64,000 nucleotides of DNA from CAYSRM01 sp964475205 (GCA_964475205.1 CAYYVQ010000001.1:1-64000); one strand, 5' to 3'. Shown: positions 7,885 to 17,905, counted from the first letter of the stretch. A program made the numbers and translations. The notes: generated by a model not told the origin, from the letters alone.

Positions 7885-10800
7885 ATAGCCGGCGAATTCA
7901 AGATTCCAACCAAGTATTTGACATTGCTGCTGACGCAGACGCTTGTTTTGTCGTTTCCAAACATGCCAGCATCGTCGTATGCGAAATTTGGTTTGTTGTC
8001 AATTGAAGGCAAGACTACTTTATCATGTGCAAGCTCTTGCCAGTAAGTCGCCGCGCAACGTTGTAGTGCGTACCATTCGTATCGGATACCAGTTTCTGCT
8101 TTGTTGCGATTGACAAGGCGTTCTTTGTATTGCGAGAGGTGGCCGTGTATAGCCGGGTACAGTCGCCGGAATTCCTCTTCTGCCTTCTCTGAGGCACCAA
8201 CTATGGTGCTGTCTTCGTGAAGGGGGAAGTGCCAAGGTATGAAGATCAAATACTGCTCCGCGAAATTGACGCGCCAGCGTTTTACGTCGCGGCCACGGAG
8301 GAATGGTTTTATTACTTCTGCCGATTTGGGGTCTTCTTCGATCAGACGGTCCCGGGTGGGTTTGTCTATTACGAATGCTTTGTTGTAGCCGGTGAGAATT
8401 CCTCGGTAAAACCGACCGTTGACGTATTCGCCGAGCGGGGTGCCGGTGTTGCGCATCTTGTCGAGCAGGTGGAGAACTTCGGGTTGTTCGAATCGCCAGC
8501 CGTCGGGAGTCATGCCGGCTTGTGAAATTGTGAATGCCTGCCGGGCAAAAACATGGGCAAACTGTGCTATGGGTTCGCCGGGCTTCCAGTTCAGGGCTTT
8601 GAATTCATTTTCTGGCGCACCCTGGGTTTCCTGTTTGCGCGCTATCACAATGGCGGGGTATGCGATAGCGGTGAAAACCGGGGCATCACCGAAATCAATG
8701 ATCTCCTGCAGCGCAGTATTCTCAACAAGATGCTTGCGCAGCTTTTTACCGTAGCCCGCCCGGAAGTATTTGTTGGAACTGATGAAGGTAAGTATTCCGC
8801 CCTTATGCAGGAATTGCAGGCCGCGGTCATAAAAATAGACATACAGGTCGGCGGTACTTGTGAAGGTTTCCGTACAGCTTGTGCTAAGAAAAGGTTTCTG
8901 TTCTATGATGGATTCCTGGCGGACATACGGCGGATTGCCGATTACTATGTCGAAGCCGTCGGCGGCGTCGGGGAAGAAGTATTTGATGTCGAAGAATTCT
9001 ACGGCGGCGTCGCGGAAGATGTTGGGATAGCTCTGCCAGAGTTTGAGTTCGTGGGAATGCTTCTTTATAACGGCTTCGCGCTTTTTCTTTGAAGTGCCGT
9101 CCTGCTGGTGGCGCATGTTTTCGGTTATTTGCTGAATATGGCGGTATTTTTCCATGGCTTTGCCGTTAATGAGCGATTCGATTTCTTCGCGGAGTTCGGC
9201 TTTCCTTTGGGGGGAATTTTCGGAGAAGTAGTTCTTTGTGAGGGTTTCGAATTTGTCGAAGAACGGGTCTTGGAGGCCGATGCCCTGATCGCCTTCGTTA
9301 TATTCGTCGGGCGCGCCGATAAGGGTGTTGGCGGCAACGAATTTGAATTCCAGGTTGGGCAACGGTTCGACGCCGCGGTTTGGTCGGGTGTCGTCAAGTT
9401 TTTCGTCGACGATGAGTGAGAGGAAGAAGCGCAGCTTCGATATCTCGACGGCTACGGGCTGGATGTCGATACCGAATATTGAGTTCTGGATGATTCCGAG
9501 TTTGTGAATGTAGTCGTAGTTTTCGTGCTTGAGCCGTTCGGCAACCTGATCGCGGAGCATTTTGTTTTCGATCCTGGCGAGCTTGAGTTCGAGCCAGCGT
9601 TTGGATTTCGTGTCGATGCGCTGAAGAATGAGCAGTATCCGCTGCAGTATCCCCATGGGAAACGCGCCGGAGCCGCAGGCGGGGTCGAGCACTTTGATTG
9701 TATCAAGGGCTTTGATCAAGGCATCGCGCTGTGAATCGCTGAGTTCGATATCATCGTCGTCGTGGCTCATAAGCTTGCTGAGGGAGTCCTGGTCTATGCC
9801 GGTTTTTTCGTTGAGACAGTAAACGAGGGACTGGGTGACCATGTAGTCTACAATTTCGCGGGGAGTGTAGTAGGAACCGGTTTTCTTCCGGGCGGTATCG
9901 CCGGTTTCTGGGTTAATTTCGGCGAGCAGGTTTTCGAAGATGCGGCCGAGGATTTCGGGGTCCACGGCGACTTCTTCATCAAGCGGGGTGTTTTCGGAAA
10001 TGGTGAAGACGTATCCGGTGAGAGTAGTGAACAGGTCGGAAAACCATTCGTCCGGAATTTCCAGGACGTTTATGAAGGCCGGTAAGAAGAAGTCTTTGTC
10101 GTGCGGTTCGAAAAGTCCGCCGTTGAGGAAGGGAATGCGGTCGGCATCGGGCAGGGTGCGGGCCTTGCGCTGTTTTTGCGGGGTGTTCAGGATTTCGAAG
10201 AAGAGTTTTTCCAGGACAGAATGGTAAAATTTCCTGTTTTCGGCGACGCGGTCGGCGGAAAGAAGATCGGGCGGCAGAAGCGGTTCGCCGGTGCTGGAGC
10301 TTTTGTGTTTGAGGAACCAGCAGAAGATAAGGCGGCCGATGAGCCTTACGGCGAATTCCTGGTATGTCTGCGCGTCATCAGATGAAACTGAGGGCAGGCG
10401 AAGCTGTCGTTCAAACTTCTGGGTCTTTGAGCCTTGTTGGATTTTGCCGCCGGTGAGTTTGTAGAAGAACTGTGCTATCTCGTGGTAGAAGGTCTTGTTC
10501 AGGATGGAGAGGTCGAGCTTTTTCTGCCAGTGCTGGTACAGGGCGTCGAAGGTACTGATGGCTTTTTTGCCGGTTCGTGGGATTCTGAGGTCGTTGAGAA
10601 TGCGGAGGTGGCCGGCGTGGGGTTGGTCGATCCTGATGTCGCGCAGGAGCGAGACTTTGCCGGGTTTTTCGCCTTCGCGCCATTGCTGCTTGTAGGGGGT
10701 GCGTTCGCAGGTTGCCAGGGAAATATAGTCTGAGCCTTCGGCTTTGTAGCGGAAGAGCACGACCACGGGGCTGCCGTGGAAGGAGCGGTTGAAGGAACGG

Positions 10801-11186
10801 GTGATGGCGGCAAGGTTCGAGCGGGTGGGGGCGAGGTTGTTCTCTGGCGTCCTGAGGTCAAGGGCGAAGATGACCAGGCCGTCGTAATCCTTTTCTGCGG
10901 TTTGGTCCCGGGCAGCTTCGGCGGCGGATTCGGCGGAGTCGGGAGCGGGGGCAACGTCGTTGCCGGGCGCGGCAAAGGCTTCGTCGTCCACGATCCCGGC
11001 GAAGTAGGCTTTGTTGATGGTTTTGTGGAGTTTGTCGCGGTAGTTACCGCCAAGAAGGTCGGGGAGGGGGATGGGTAGTTCGGTGACGCGTTTGAGCGGG
11101 ATGGCAAGGTCGGATTCGAAAAGCGCGCGGGTGGCGTGGTAGAGGTTGGGGCGGTCAGCGAAAGGTTGTAGTGATTTTGTGTTCAT
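7815..11186 (-). CDS. Eco57I-like adenine DNA methylase, frameshifted near 3' end
   Basis: A DNA N6-adenine methyltransferase of about 1123 residues in this frame. From an ATG at 11186, the SAM-binding motif DPACGSGAFPMGIL lies near residues 500-513 and the catalytic NPPY near 751-754, followed by a TaqI/Eco57I-type target-recognition region ending in GGFYEL. An upstream GTG at 11225 is possible, but the ATG sits right at the family-like MNTKSLQPFADRP start. The frame stops at 7815 (TAA) just after GFYEL, while the missing tail continues in another frame to 7591. The break is at 7827-7833, where the minus strand reads GTTAAAC. A single missing A, or a -1 slip at this heptamer, restores the protein. 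No restriction nuclease motif is clear in the N-terminal 400 residues. It pairs with the PLD/SNF2 helicase upstream. Confidence 0.85.
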   Translation of the reverse strand: MNTKSLQPFADRPNLYHATRALFESDLAIPLKRVTELPIPLPDLLGGNYRDKLHKTINKAYFAGIVDDEAFAAPGNDVAPAPDSAESAAEAARDQTAEKDYDGLVIFALDLRTPENNLAPTRSNLAAITRSFNRSFHGSPVVVLFRYKAEGSDYISLATCERTPYKQQWREGEKPGKVSLLRDIRIDQPHAGHLRILNDLRIPRTGKKAISTFDALYQHWQKKLDLSILNKTFYHEIAQFFYKLTGGKIQQGSKTQKFERQLRLPSVSSDDAQTYQEFAVRLIGRLIFCWFLKHKSSSTGEPLLPPDLLSADRVAENRKFYHSVLEKLFFEILNTPQKQRKARTLPDADRIPFLNGGLFEPHDKDFFLPAFINVLEIPDEWFSDLFTTLTGYVFTISENTPLDEEVAVDPEILGRIFENLLAEINPETGDTARKKTGSYYTPREIVDYMVTQSLVYCLNEKTGIDQDSLSKLMSHDDDDIELSDSQRDALIKALDTIKVLDPACGSGAFPMGILQRILLILQRIDTKSKRWLELKLARIENKMLRDQVAERLKHENYDYIHKLGIIQNSIFGIDIQPVAVEISKLRFFLSLIVDEKLDDTRPNRGVEPLPNLEFKFVAANTLIGAPDEYNEGDQGIGLQDPFFDKFETLTKNYFSENSPQRKAELREEIESLINGKAMEKYRHIQQITENMRHQQDGTSKKKREAVIKKHSHELKLWQSYPNIFRDAAVEFFDIKYFFPDAADGFDIVIGNPPYVRQESIIEQKPFLSTSCTETFTSTADLYVYFYDRGLQFLHKGGILTFISSNKYFRAGYGKKLRKHLVENTALQEIIDFGDAPVFTAIAYPAIVIARKQETQGAPENEFKALNWKPGEPIAQFAHVFARQAFTISQAGMTPDGWRFEQPEVLHLLDKMRNTGTPLGEYVNGRFYRGILTGYNKAFVIDKPTRDRLIEEDPKSAEVIKPFLRGRDVKRWRVNFAEQYLIFIPWHFPLHEDSTIVGASEKAEEEFRRLYPAIHGHLSQYKERLVNRNKAETGIRYEWYALQRCAATYWQELAHDKVVLPSIDNKPNFAYDDAGMFGNDKTSVCVSSNVKYLVGILNSPAIWWYLRQIAASRQGGFYELNPCM

Positions 11187-11257
11187 TTGGGGATTATTAT
11201 TAACTGCTGAATACGCTGAATGCACGAAAAAATGAATGGGGAGGTTTGATGGGGGGG

Positions 11258-11385
11258 CAGCGGGTTACGGGATAACCCGCTGTACTGGGGGAGAGGAGGG
11301 CGGAGGCAGCGGGTTACGGGATAACCCGCTGTACTGAGGGAGAAGAGGGGTGGGGGCAGCGGGTTACGGGATAACCCGCTGTACT
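11258..11385. repeat. Three palindromic TACT repeats between helicase and methylase
   Basis: Three copies at 11258-11286, 11307-11335 and 11357-11385. Each has arms CAGCGGGTTA and TAACCCGCTG around the loop CGGGA, then the tail TACT. The spacing is 49-50 bases with a purine-rich linker. They fill the gap between the helicase stop and the methylase start. The related set upstream of the helicase differs by two paired base changes that keep the stem. Confidence 0.9.
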
Positions 11386-11405
11386 TTTGGGGTGAGGGTG
11401 GGGGG

Positions 11406-14400
11406 TTATTCTTTTTTTGTTACGGCGAACCAGAGGATGAGGTCTACGTTGTGGGTCTTGTAGCGGTCTTCGAATGACTGGTTGGCGGGGAGGGGTTGGT
11501 CGGGGGATTTGTCGCCGCGCTGCATCTGTTTGATGTAGTCCATGGTGGCGGCGCCGGCAACGGGGGTCTTGCGGCCGTCCTGGTCTTCAACTTCAGAGAC
11601 TGCCTGGCCGTGGAGCCAGTTGCGTATGGCGTTTGCCCATACAGTGAGCTCGTGGGAGTCGCCGCTGTCCAGTCCTTCGGGCACAATCCGTTCGTTATCT
11701 TTGTGCCGGGCAAGAGCGGCAAGGATGTCCTTGGGGTTGAGCAGGACATCATTGCCTTCGCGGTCGATATAGACCAGGTCATAGGATGTGTATGACCTGT
11801 GGTGTTGGCCGGGGGTTCCGGCGGGATAACCGAGCAGGGCAATGATACCTTCTGACGGACAGTGGCGGGGGTCGGCGAGGAACCCGGTGTAGACGCCGTT
11901 TGGCATGTCCAGATACTTCTGTTTGTCCTCACCCAGCTCGCCGAGCAGCTCCTGGCGGAAGTTCTCCAGTGAAAGCTTGTCGAAGCCGAGTTCGTCTTCG
12001 CCGGTTTCTATGTCCTCCCAACTGTCTTCCAGTTGCTTGAGAAGTTTTTCCTGCTGGCTCTGCTGGATATGCTCGTCGTCGAGCATCTGTTTTACCCCTT
12101 CGGTGAAATCGCTGCGCACCTCGGCGCCGACCAGCCGCATCTGGGCCATCTTGTCCTCAATGCGGCGTTGCAGCTTAAGGTAGGTGTCTATCTCGCGGGT
12201 AGGCCAGAAATTGGCGGCGAATACCTTCTGGTTGACTGAGCCGAGCCTGTCGATCCGGCCCATGCGCTGGATGCTGCGGACTGGGTTCCAGTGTATATCG
12301 TAATTGACCACGTAGTCGCAGTCCTGGAGGTTCTGCCCTTCGGAGAGGCAGTCGGTGGCAATAAGTATATCGACAGGATGGGCAAGTTTGTCGGCAACCT
12401 CCGGGCTGTTGTCATGAATCCACTCCTGCCACTGGCGGTATGAACCGGGGATGTCGTCGGGGCTGGAAGCATGAAATCCGGGCCATTCGCGTTCGCCAAA
12501 GAGCTTGGTGCAGGGCGCGAATCTTTCGAGTATGAGTTCAAAGTCTTTGTGTGCATGCGGGGCATCCCAAACCCGGCTTTCGGAACCTGAGACCACAGCT
12601 ATGCGAGTGAATCCTCTTGCCAGAAGCTGCTCGTAGAGATAATGGGCGGTGTCGGTGTAGGCGGTGAAGATAAGGATCTTGTCGTTGCCGCGGTTCTCAC
12701 CTGCCTTTCTCTTGCGCTGGATCAGGTCGATCAGCCGGGCGAGTTTCTCGTCACGGCTGCCTGACGGTCTGCCTTTCTCCTTCTCGGCATTCATCTGTTT
12801 TTCAAACCAGGCAAGGCTGGCGGCGAGATCTTCAAGTCGGCGGATATCGTCCTCAAGATGCTTCTTGAACCGGTTAAGGTTCCCGGCCCCGGCTATATCG
12901 CTGATAGGTATTGCCCGCTTCCCGAGCGTAAATTCTTCTTCGGCCCAGTCGGCATCAGCGTCGATGATATTGGCGAAGCTCATCTTCATCTCTTCATTGG
13001 CCTGGCCGGCCTTGTAATGCTTTACCTTTGCAAGCGCCCCGCGGTGGTGTTCGAGAACTTTTTCCAGGGTGGTCTGGAAGGAACGCCAGCTTGATTCCAG
13101 TCTTTTGACAAGCAGCATCTGCATCATCTTGGTGAGGAAGAAGTCGCGCTGCCGTTCATCTTCGAGGACATTGATATCTTCGGCCTGCTCGATGTAATAG
13201 GCCGGCATGTAACCGGCGAAGTAGCGAGGGAAAGCATCTATGAATTTTTCGAATGAATCGTATTTGCCGATAATTGAGCCTTCCAGGAAGATGTTCTCCG
13301 GCGGTTCCTTTTCCGGGAAAGTCAGATGATCGGTATGACCCTGTATCAGGCGGCGGGTTCGGGAGACTACCAGCGCGTCGGTGAGGGTGAAAAATTTCGG
13401 CGGCAGGGCGCGGAGAAAGGATGATAGCGTCCGACCGTCGGCCTGGCTCCATTCGCTGAAAGCCTGTGTTGCCCGCTTGAATACCGAGTCCAGGTTGCTG
13501 ATCCCCAGTGTATCCCTGAATCCGTGCGGGTCGTCTTTGACCAGCAGCTTGAACTGGTTCCTGACGTCGAGCAGGGTGTTGTTTATGGGGGTCGCGGACA
13601 GGAGCAGCACCTTGATATCGTCGTTCTTTTTTAGAATGTTATCAACAAGGAACCGGTACCGGTTGGACTTGCTGTTTCTCAGGTTGTGGCTTTCGTCTAT
13701 GACGAAAAGTTTGGGCCTTTCCCGCTGGAAGAAATCCATCTTTATGCCATCGGCATGTCTTTCCATACGGTCGTCCTGGAGATCGGTGTGATACCGGATT
13801 ACATAGTCCAGCTCGTCCTTCTCGAACCGTGATTCGTGATTTTTGAGGAACCGGCGCCAGTTGTGATCCAGCTTCTTGGGGCACAGGAGGACGAGGTCGT
13901 ATCCCAGCGACTGGTAGTATTTCATTACCGCAAGAGCGCTCCATGTCTTGCCGAGCCCCACCGCATCGGCAAGAATTGCGCCCCCGTGCGTCTGCAACAT
14001 CTTGATCAGGCTTATCACGCCTTTTTTCTGGAACTCGTACAGGGCCTTGTATATCTCGCTGTGCTCCAGCCTGCCTATGTTGCGGCTGACCGACGGGTCG
14101 TCCTGGAACTGCATCAGCGGGCGGCCGAACATTTCGAAGAGAGTCTTATAATAGAGATCGCGCGGAGTGTATTCGGTGAATATGCGGCTGATCTCATTGA
14201 TCAGGTACTGCTTGAAATCCACCTTGCGTCCGCCGACAGTCTTCTTGAACGAAGCCTCCGGCCTGTTCCAGAGTTCCTCGAACCACTCCTTCAACTCCCT
14301 GTAATCCGAGTGCGTGCCCTGGCCCACGGAATTAAGCTCGATATTGTGGGTCGGCTTCAGGCCAAGGCCTGCGGTTGTGAGGTTGGAGCTGCCGGTAATG

Positions 14401-14780
14401 AAGTAGTTCTCGGGAGCGTCCGAACCGTTGAACAGCCAGAATTTGGCGTGACAGAAATTCGGTTCCAGGGTTTTGGTTCTTACCTTGCTTTGCCTGAGGA
14501 ACTCGACCGCCTTGACCGCTGCGCCTTTAAGGTTCAGCGCGCCCTCAACGGTAAGCGATTCATTAAGCAGGTCCAGCGGGCGTTCGTCGGTGACTTCGGT
14601 CTTGACGATATCGCCGATAATGAAGCGGAACTGCTTTATGCGGTCGTTAATCTGATCGGAGAGGAAGGCAAGCGCTCCGACCGTGAAGTAGCCGGTTACA
14701 GAGTCGATTGATCCGTCCATGGTGTATCGGGTGATCCATTCATGGACCTTCTTGTCGGCGCTTTGATTATCCAGAATCAT
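11406..14780 (-). CDS. PLD-nuclease/SNF2-type helicase
   Basis: A protein of about 1124 residues. A phospholipase-D-like region comes first (HAKFWLF with His about 111, then GSSNLTTAGLG), as in PLD-type nucleases. An SNF2/DEAD-like helicase follows: Walker A AVGLGKTWS near 272-280, DESH near 362-365, LLLSATPINNT, and the C-terminal lobe with TDCLSEGQNLQDCD and QRMGRIDRLGS. The open frame extends upstream to 14987, but those 69 codons run through repeat DNA, so I place the start at the ATG at 14780 (MILDNQSADKK). Helicases of this form travel with methylases in restriction-like and DISARM-like systems. DrmA, DrmB and a separate DrmC are not seen, so this looks like a two-gene methylase/helicase system. 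Confidence 0.85.
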   Translation of the reverse strand: MILDNQSADKKVHEWITRYTMDGSIDSVTGYFTVGALAFLSDQINDRIKQFRFIIGDIVKTEVTDERPLDLLNESLTVEGALNLKGAAVKAVEFLRQSKVRTKTLEPNFCHAKFWLFNGSDAPENYFITGSSNLTTAGLGLKPTHNIELNSVGQGTHSDYRELKEWFEELWNRPEASFKKTVGGRKVDFKQYLINEISRIFTEYTPRDLYYKTLFEMFGRPLMQFQDDPSVSRNIGRLEHSEIYKALYEFQKKGVISLIKMLQTHGGAILADAVGLGKTWSALAVMKYYQSLGYDLVLLCPKKLDHNWRRFLKNHESRFEKDELDYVIRYHTDLQDDRMERHADGIKMDFFQRERPKLFVIDESHNLRNSKSNRYRFLVDNILKKNDDIKVLLLSATPINNTLLDVRNQFKLLVKDDPHGFRDTLGISNLDSVFKRATQAFSEWSQADGRTLSSFLRALPPKFFTLTDALVVSRTRRLIQGHTDHLTFPEKEPPENIFLEGSIIGKYDSFEKFIDAFPRYFAGYMPAYYIEQAEDINVLEDERQRDFFLTKMMQMLLVKRLESSWRSFQTTLEKVLEHHRGALAKVKHYKAGQANEEMKMSFANIIDADADWAEEEFTLGKRAIPISDIAGAGNLNRFKKHLEDDIRRLEDLAASLAWFEKQMNAEKEKGRPSGSRDEKLARLIDLIQRKRKAGENRGNDKILIFTAYTDTAHYLYEQLLARGFTRIAVVSGSESRVWDAPHAHKDFELILERFAPCTKLFGEREWPGFHASSPDDIPGSYRQWQEWIHDNSPEVADKLAHPVDILIATDCLSEGQNLQDCDYVVNYDIHWNPVRSIQRMGRIDRLGSVNQKVFAANFWPTREIDTYLKLQRRIEDKMAQMRLVGAEVRSDFTEGVKQMLDDEHIQQSQQEKLLKQLEDSWEDIETGEDELGFDKLSLENFRQELLGELGEDKQKYLDMPNGVYTGFLADPRHCPSEGIIALLGYPAGTPGQHHRSYTSYDLVYIDREGNDVLLNPKDILAALARHKDNERIVPEGLDSGDSHELTVWANAIRNWLHGQAVSEVEDQDGRKTPVAGAATMDYIKQMQRGDKSPDQPLPANQSFEDRYKTHNVDLILWFAVTKKE

Positions 14781-14862
14781 ATCTGCCCTTTTGCTGCATA
14801 CTGTTGGATTGTGTGGGCTTTTTACCTGATCTGGGGGGCGGGGACAAGGAAATAAGGGAGGG

Positions 14863-15107
14863 CAGCAGGTTGCGGGACAACCTGCTGTACTTTTGGGGGA
14901 GGATGGGAGGATGTAACTACAAAGAATGCAAGGAACACAAAGAATTGGGGTTTGTGGGGTTGGGGGGGGCAGCAGGTTGCGGGACAACCTGCTGTACTTT
15001 TGGGGGGAGGATGGGAGGATGTAAGTACAAAGAATGCAAGGAACACAAAGAATTGGGGTTTGTGGGGTTGGGGGGGGGCAGCAGGTTGCGGGACAACCTG
15101 CTGTACT
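14863..15107. repeat. Three palindromic TACT repeats with 107-bp period
   Basis: Copies at 14863-14891, 14970-14998 and 15079-15107 have arms CAGCAGGTTG and CAACCTGCTG around the loop CGGGA, with the tail TACT. The linkers are near-identical and include the word AAGAATGCAAGGAACACAAA, so the whole unit of about 107 bases is a direct repeat. It lies just upstream of the helicase gene. Compared with the set at 11258, arm bases 5 and 10 changed together with their partners. Confidence 0.9.
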
Positions 15108-15742
15108 TTTTATGCGAATGGGGTAGGGGGGATTGCGCTTAGATAAGCTTGGTTTGTATTAAAAAGCAATTACTGCACCATGTGTGTGAGTTAACCCGCA
15201 TTGATCACACTTTTTCGAGCAGAAACGGTTCAGAGTATTGGCAGTGTGGGTCGAAACCTTTCGACTGATTGTTTCCGTCCCCTTATCCCATCTTCGTCCC
15301 GATCATCATCCCGATCATCGTCGCTGCCATCCTCGTCCCGATCCTCGTCTCGATCATCATCGACAAAAATCGGGACAATGATCATGATAAGGATAAAGAG
15401 GATCGAGATCGGGCAAACCGGTTTTGGCCTGCAATGGCTGTGCTATGGAGCGTTTATGCCGGAGGAGTGTGAGAAATGCGGGTTAAGGTTGTTCATCTCT
15501 GTCCCTGCAGGCAGATCCGGGTTGTATTGGCTTGCGGCGGGTTGTAGTATGTGCCTTATGAAGAAACGAGCAGGTTTATTGCTTTGGGTTGCAGTGATGA
15601 GCTTTGATCTTAATTTGCTGATTTTCTGATTCTTTGAACAGTCTGCTAATCTGGAGATCAGCGGCCTTTCTGACGATGATTCTGTGGGTGGGCGCATTCA
15701 GAAGGGGAATCAGGCTGCAAGCGGATATTCCGGGATTTACTA
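15108..15742. other. Gene-poor stretch, mostly repeat DNA
   Basis: This holds an AT/C-rich microrepeat of GATCATC and CCCGATC words (about 15290-15360), which folds imperfectly onto the GATCATGATAAGGAT region downstream, and then the dispersed repeat at 15375-15485. Short open frames here (for example 15269-15472) encode low-complexity peptides and are probably products of the repeat. Past 15490 nothing is recognised. It divides the minus-strand defence island from the plus-strand core genes. Confidence 0.5.
15375..15485 (+). repeat. Dispersed repeat, copy 1 (inverted copy at 44150-44261)
   Basis: About 110 bases from ACAATGATCATGATAAGG to GAGAAATGCGGGTTA occur again, reverse-complemented and about nine-tenths identical, at 44150-44261. 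The 5' side carries the GATCATC microrepeat. Neither copy encodes a protein that I believe in. Confidence 0.85.
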
Positions 15743-17905
15743 TTGAGTGTTTTAAAAAACGGATTAAAAAATGATGCGGGAGCAGGGAAATACCCTTTGC
15801 TTCCTGTTCCGCAGAAGGTGAAGTTTCACGGCGGCTCTGTCAGATTGAATTCTGAATGTGAATTGAGATGCACCGGAGTAAAGGATGACGATGCGGCATT
15901 GGAACTGGTGAATCGCGAGCTTGCCGCGCTTAAGTCTCCTGCTACAGCCAGGCCTGAACAATGCGGCGTGATAGATCTGCGGGTGGAAAACGGCCTGGTA
16001 GACACGCCCGCAGGCGGCGCGCGCGCGCAGCAGGCATATATGCTGGAGATCCGGCCGGATGGCGTGCGAATTCAGGCAAACGCTGCTGCGGGTCTTTTTT
16101 ACGGCGTTCAGACTTTGCTCCAGCTTACGGGATCAGACCGCGCCGACGGCTGGGTTGTTCCGACAGCGCGAATCCTTGACTGGCCGCGTTACGAATTACG
16201 GGTAATACACTGGGATTTAAAACACCATCTTGACAGGATTGAAACTCTGCGCCGCTATCTTGATCAGGCTGCCGGTTTTAAAATCAATGGTGTGCTATTT
16301 GAACTTGCGGATAAGTTTGAATATCCCTCGCATCCGCAGATAGGCGCGCCGGGGGCGTTTACCAGCGCCGAGCTGCAGGAACTGACGGACTACGCGCTAA
16401 GACGACACATCGAGATTATCCCGATGATTCAAGGGCCTGCACACATGTGCTACGTGTTAAAACATGAAGAGTTTGCCCACCTGAGATGTGACGGCAGCAA
16501 CTACCAGATTTGCATGGATATGCCCGAGTCGCGGCAGCTTCTGTTTGACATGTATGCCGACGTATGCAGCGCCACTCGCGGGTCTCGTTACTTTCATGTT
16601 TCTACCGACGAGGTTTATTACGCGGGTATCTGCGAGAAATTCCGCAAACCGTATAATGCCGAAAACCGGTCGCTTACCTGGGTTGATTATGTCAATGCTG
16701 CGCATTCTTTTCTCAAAAATAAAGGCCGGAAAACAGTTATCTGGGGCGAATACCCGCTGCTTCCCGAACACGTCAGGCTCCTGCCCGCGGACATACTGAA
16801 TGGTGTTGGTTTTCATGATAAAGAATTGACCCGGGAAGAAGAGGCGCATGGCATTGGTCGGTTCACTTATTGTCCTGCCCAGGGCAGCGAGCTGACATTT
16901 CCCGCCTATTTTTCCGGCCATGGCCGATATGGCACAGAGCGGCGCGGGCGCCTGTATGATCTTTTTGAGCGAACATCGGAGTCCGCTGTTGAAGGCTGCG
17001 ATGCGGCGGGCGCAATTTGCGCTGCCTGGGACGATTCCGGATTGCACAACGAAACCTTCTGGCTCGGCTGGGCAACTCACGCACAGGCATCGTGGAGTCA
17101 GGACGCGGCTTCCCCTGCTCTGACCATGGCGGCTTTTATGGAGTTTTTTTACGGGCCCGGCGTTGATAACATGGAGGCTGCTTACAGGACCCTGGAGTCG
17201 CAGGCAAGATTTATGGAACTTGCCATGGAGAAGCTGCCTTCCACTGTGCGGGGGCCTGCATACGGCCATCCAGCCTGGAAAGGTCCGATGCCCAGGACAG
17301 ATATTACGATGATTTCTCCGTCGGAACCGCGGTTGCCAAGCGATACGGCCATATCTGTCGGCAAAGACTTCGGGATCCGGTACAGCGATGTTATCAAGGA
17401 GCTTCCCATACGTCTTGATGAGAATCGGCGCCTTCTTGGAAGTCTTATGGAAAACGCGGAGAAGGCAACGAGGAATAGCTATAATCTACAGGTATTGATT
17501 TCCATTGCCCGGTACATTCTTTTTTTCGAGGAACTGGTTGGAGGCATAGCCGATGCGGAAGATCTGCTTTATTGCGCGGCAAAAGCAGGGAAAAGCGGCG
17601 ATCCCGGCCCGGTTTTGTCGAAAATGATGGAAGCACGAAAAAAAATTGTTCCGCTGCTTGACGCCATGCCCTCGCTTTTGGAGTATACCAGGCGCATATG
17701 GGAACAGTCCCGTCTGCCGAAAGGCGAGGCCGGGGGAGGACGCTTTTTTTTGCATGTAATGGATGATGTTAAAGACCATTTTGCCGACAGGCGCCGCGGG
17801 CTTGATTATCTTATTGCTCCTTTCGAACAAATCGGGCTTGACCGCTGGTTGGACAGGCTTGACGAAGTGATATCACTTTACAGAAACGCAAAAAGAGCAA
17901 CCTGA
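15743..17905 (+). CDS. GH20 family beta-N-acetylhexosaminidase-like protein
   Basis: A protein of about 720 residues. Residues 15-150 form the GH20b-like N-terminal domain (LLPVPQKVKFHGG, AAGLFYGVQTLLQL). A TIM-barrel follows with ILDWPRYELRVIHWDLKHH, and the catalytic pair sits in HVSTDEVYYAG (Asp289-Glu290). GH20 enzymes remove terminal GlcNAc or GalNAc using the substrate acetamido group, with the Asp-Glu pair assisting. The C-terminal 220 residues are helical and unassigned. No signal peptide is visible from the TTG start at 15743, so it would act in the cytoplasm unless the true start is elsewhere. No ATG lies before the conserved domain. It stands alone after repeat DNA. Confidence 0.8.
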   Translation: MSVLKNGLKNDAGAGKYPLLPVPQKVKFHGGSVRLNSECELRCTGVKDDDAALELVNRELAALKSPATARPEQCGVIDLRVENGLVDTPAGGARAQQAYMLEIRPDGVRIQANAAAGLFYGVQTLLQLTGSDRADGWVVPTARILDWPRYELRVIHWDLKHHLDRIETLRRYLDQAAGFKINGVLFELADKFEYPSHPQIGAPGAFTSAELQELTDYALRRHIEIIPMIQGPAHMCYVLKHEEFAHLRCDGSNYQICMDMPESRQLLFDMYADVCSATRGSRYFHVSTDEVYYAGICEKFRKPYNAENRSLTWVDYVNAAHSFLKNKGRKTVIWGEYPLLPEHVRLLPADILNGVGFHDKELTREEEAHGIGRFTYCPAQGSELTFPAYFSGHGRYGTERRGRLYDLFERTSESAVEGCDAAGAICAAWDDSGLHNETFWLGWATHAQASWSQDAASPALTMAAFMEFFYGPGVDNMEAAYRTLESQARFMELAMEKLPSTVRGPAYGHPAWKGPMPRTDITMISPSEPRLPSDTAISVGKDFGIRYSDVIKELPIRLDENRRLLGSLMENAEKATRNSYNLQVLISIARYILFFEELVGGIADAEDLLYCAAKAGKSGDPGPVLSKMMEARKKIVPLLDAMPSLLEYTRRIWEQSRLPKGEAGGGRFFLHVMDDVKDHFADRRRGLDYLIAPFEQIGLDRWLDRLDEVISLYRNAKRAT

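Noticed and set aside
11406..14780. Complete DISARM system
   Set aside because: DrmA, DrmB and DrmC are not present beside the helicase and methylase within the window.
14780..14987. Longer N-terminus of the PLD/SNF2 helicase
   Set aside because: The added 69 codons run through the palindromic repeats and give a Cys/Pro-rich text unlike the protein family.
15269..15472. Small membrane protein gene of 67 residues
   Set aside because: It is translated from a GATCATC/CCCGATC microrepeat and the shared 110-bp repeat, with no ribosome site; the inverted copy elsewhere does not keep the frame.
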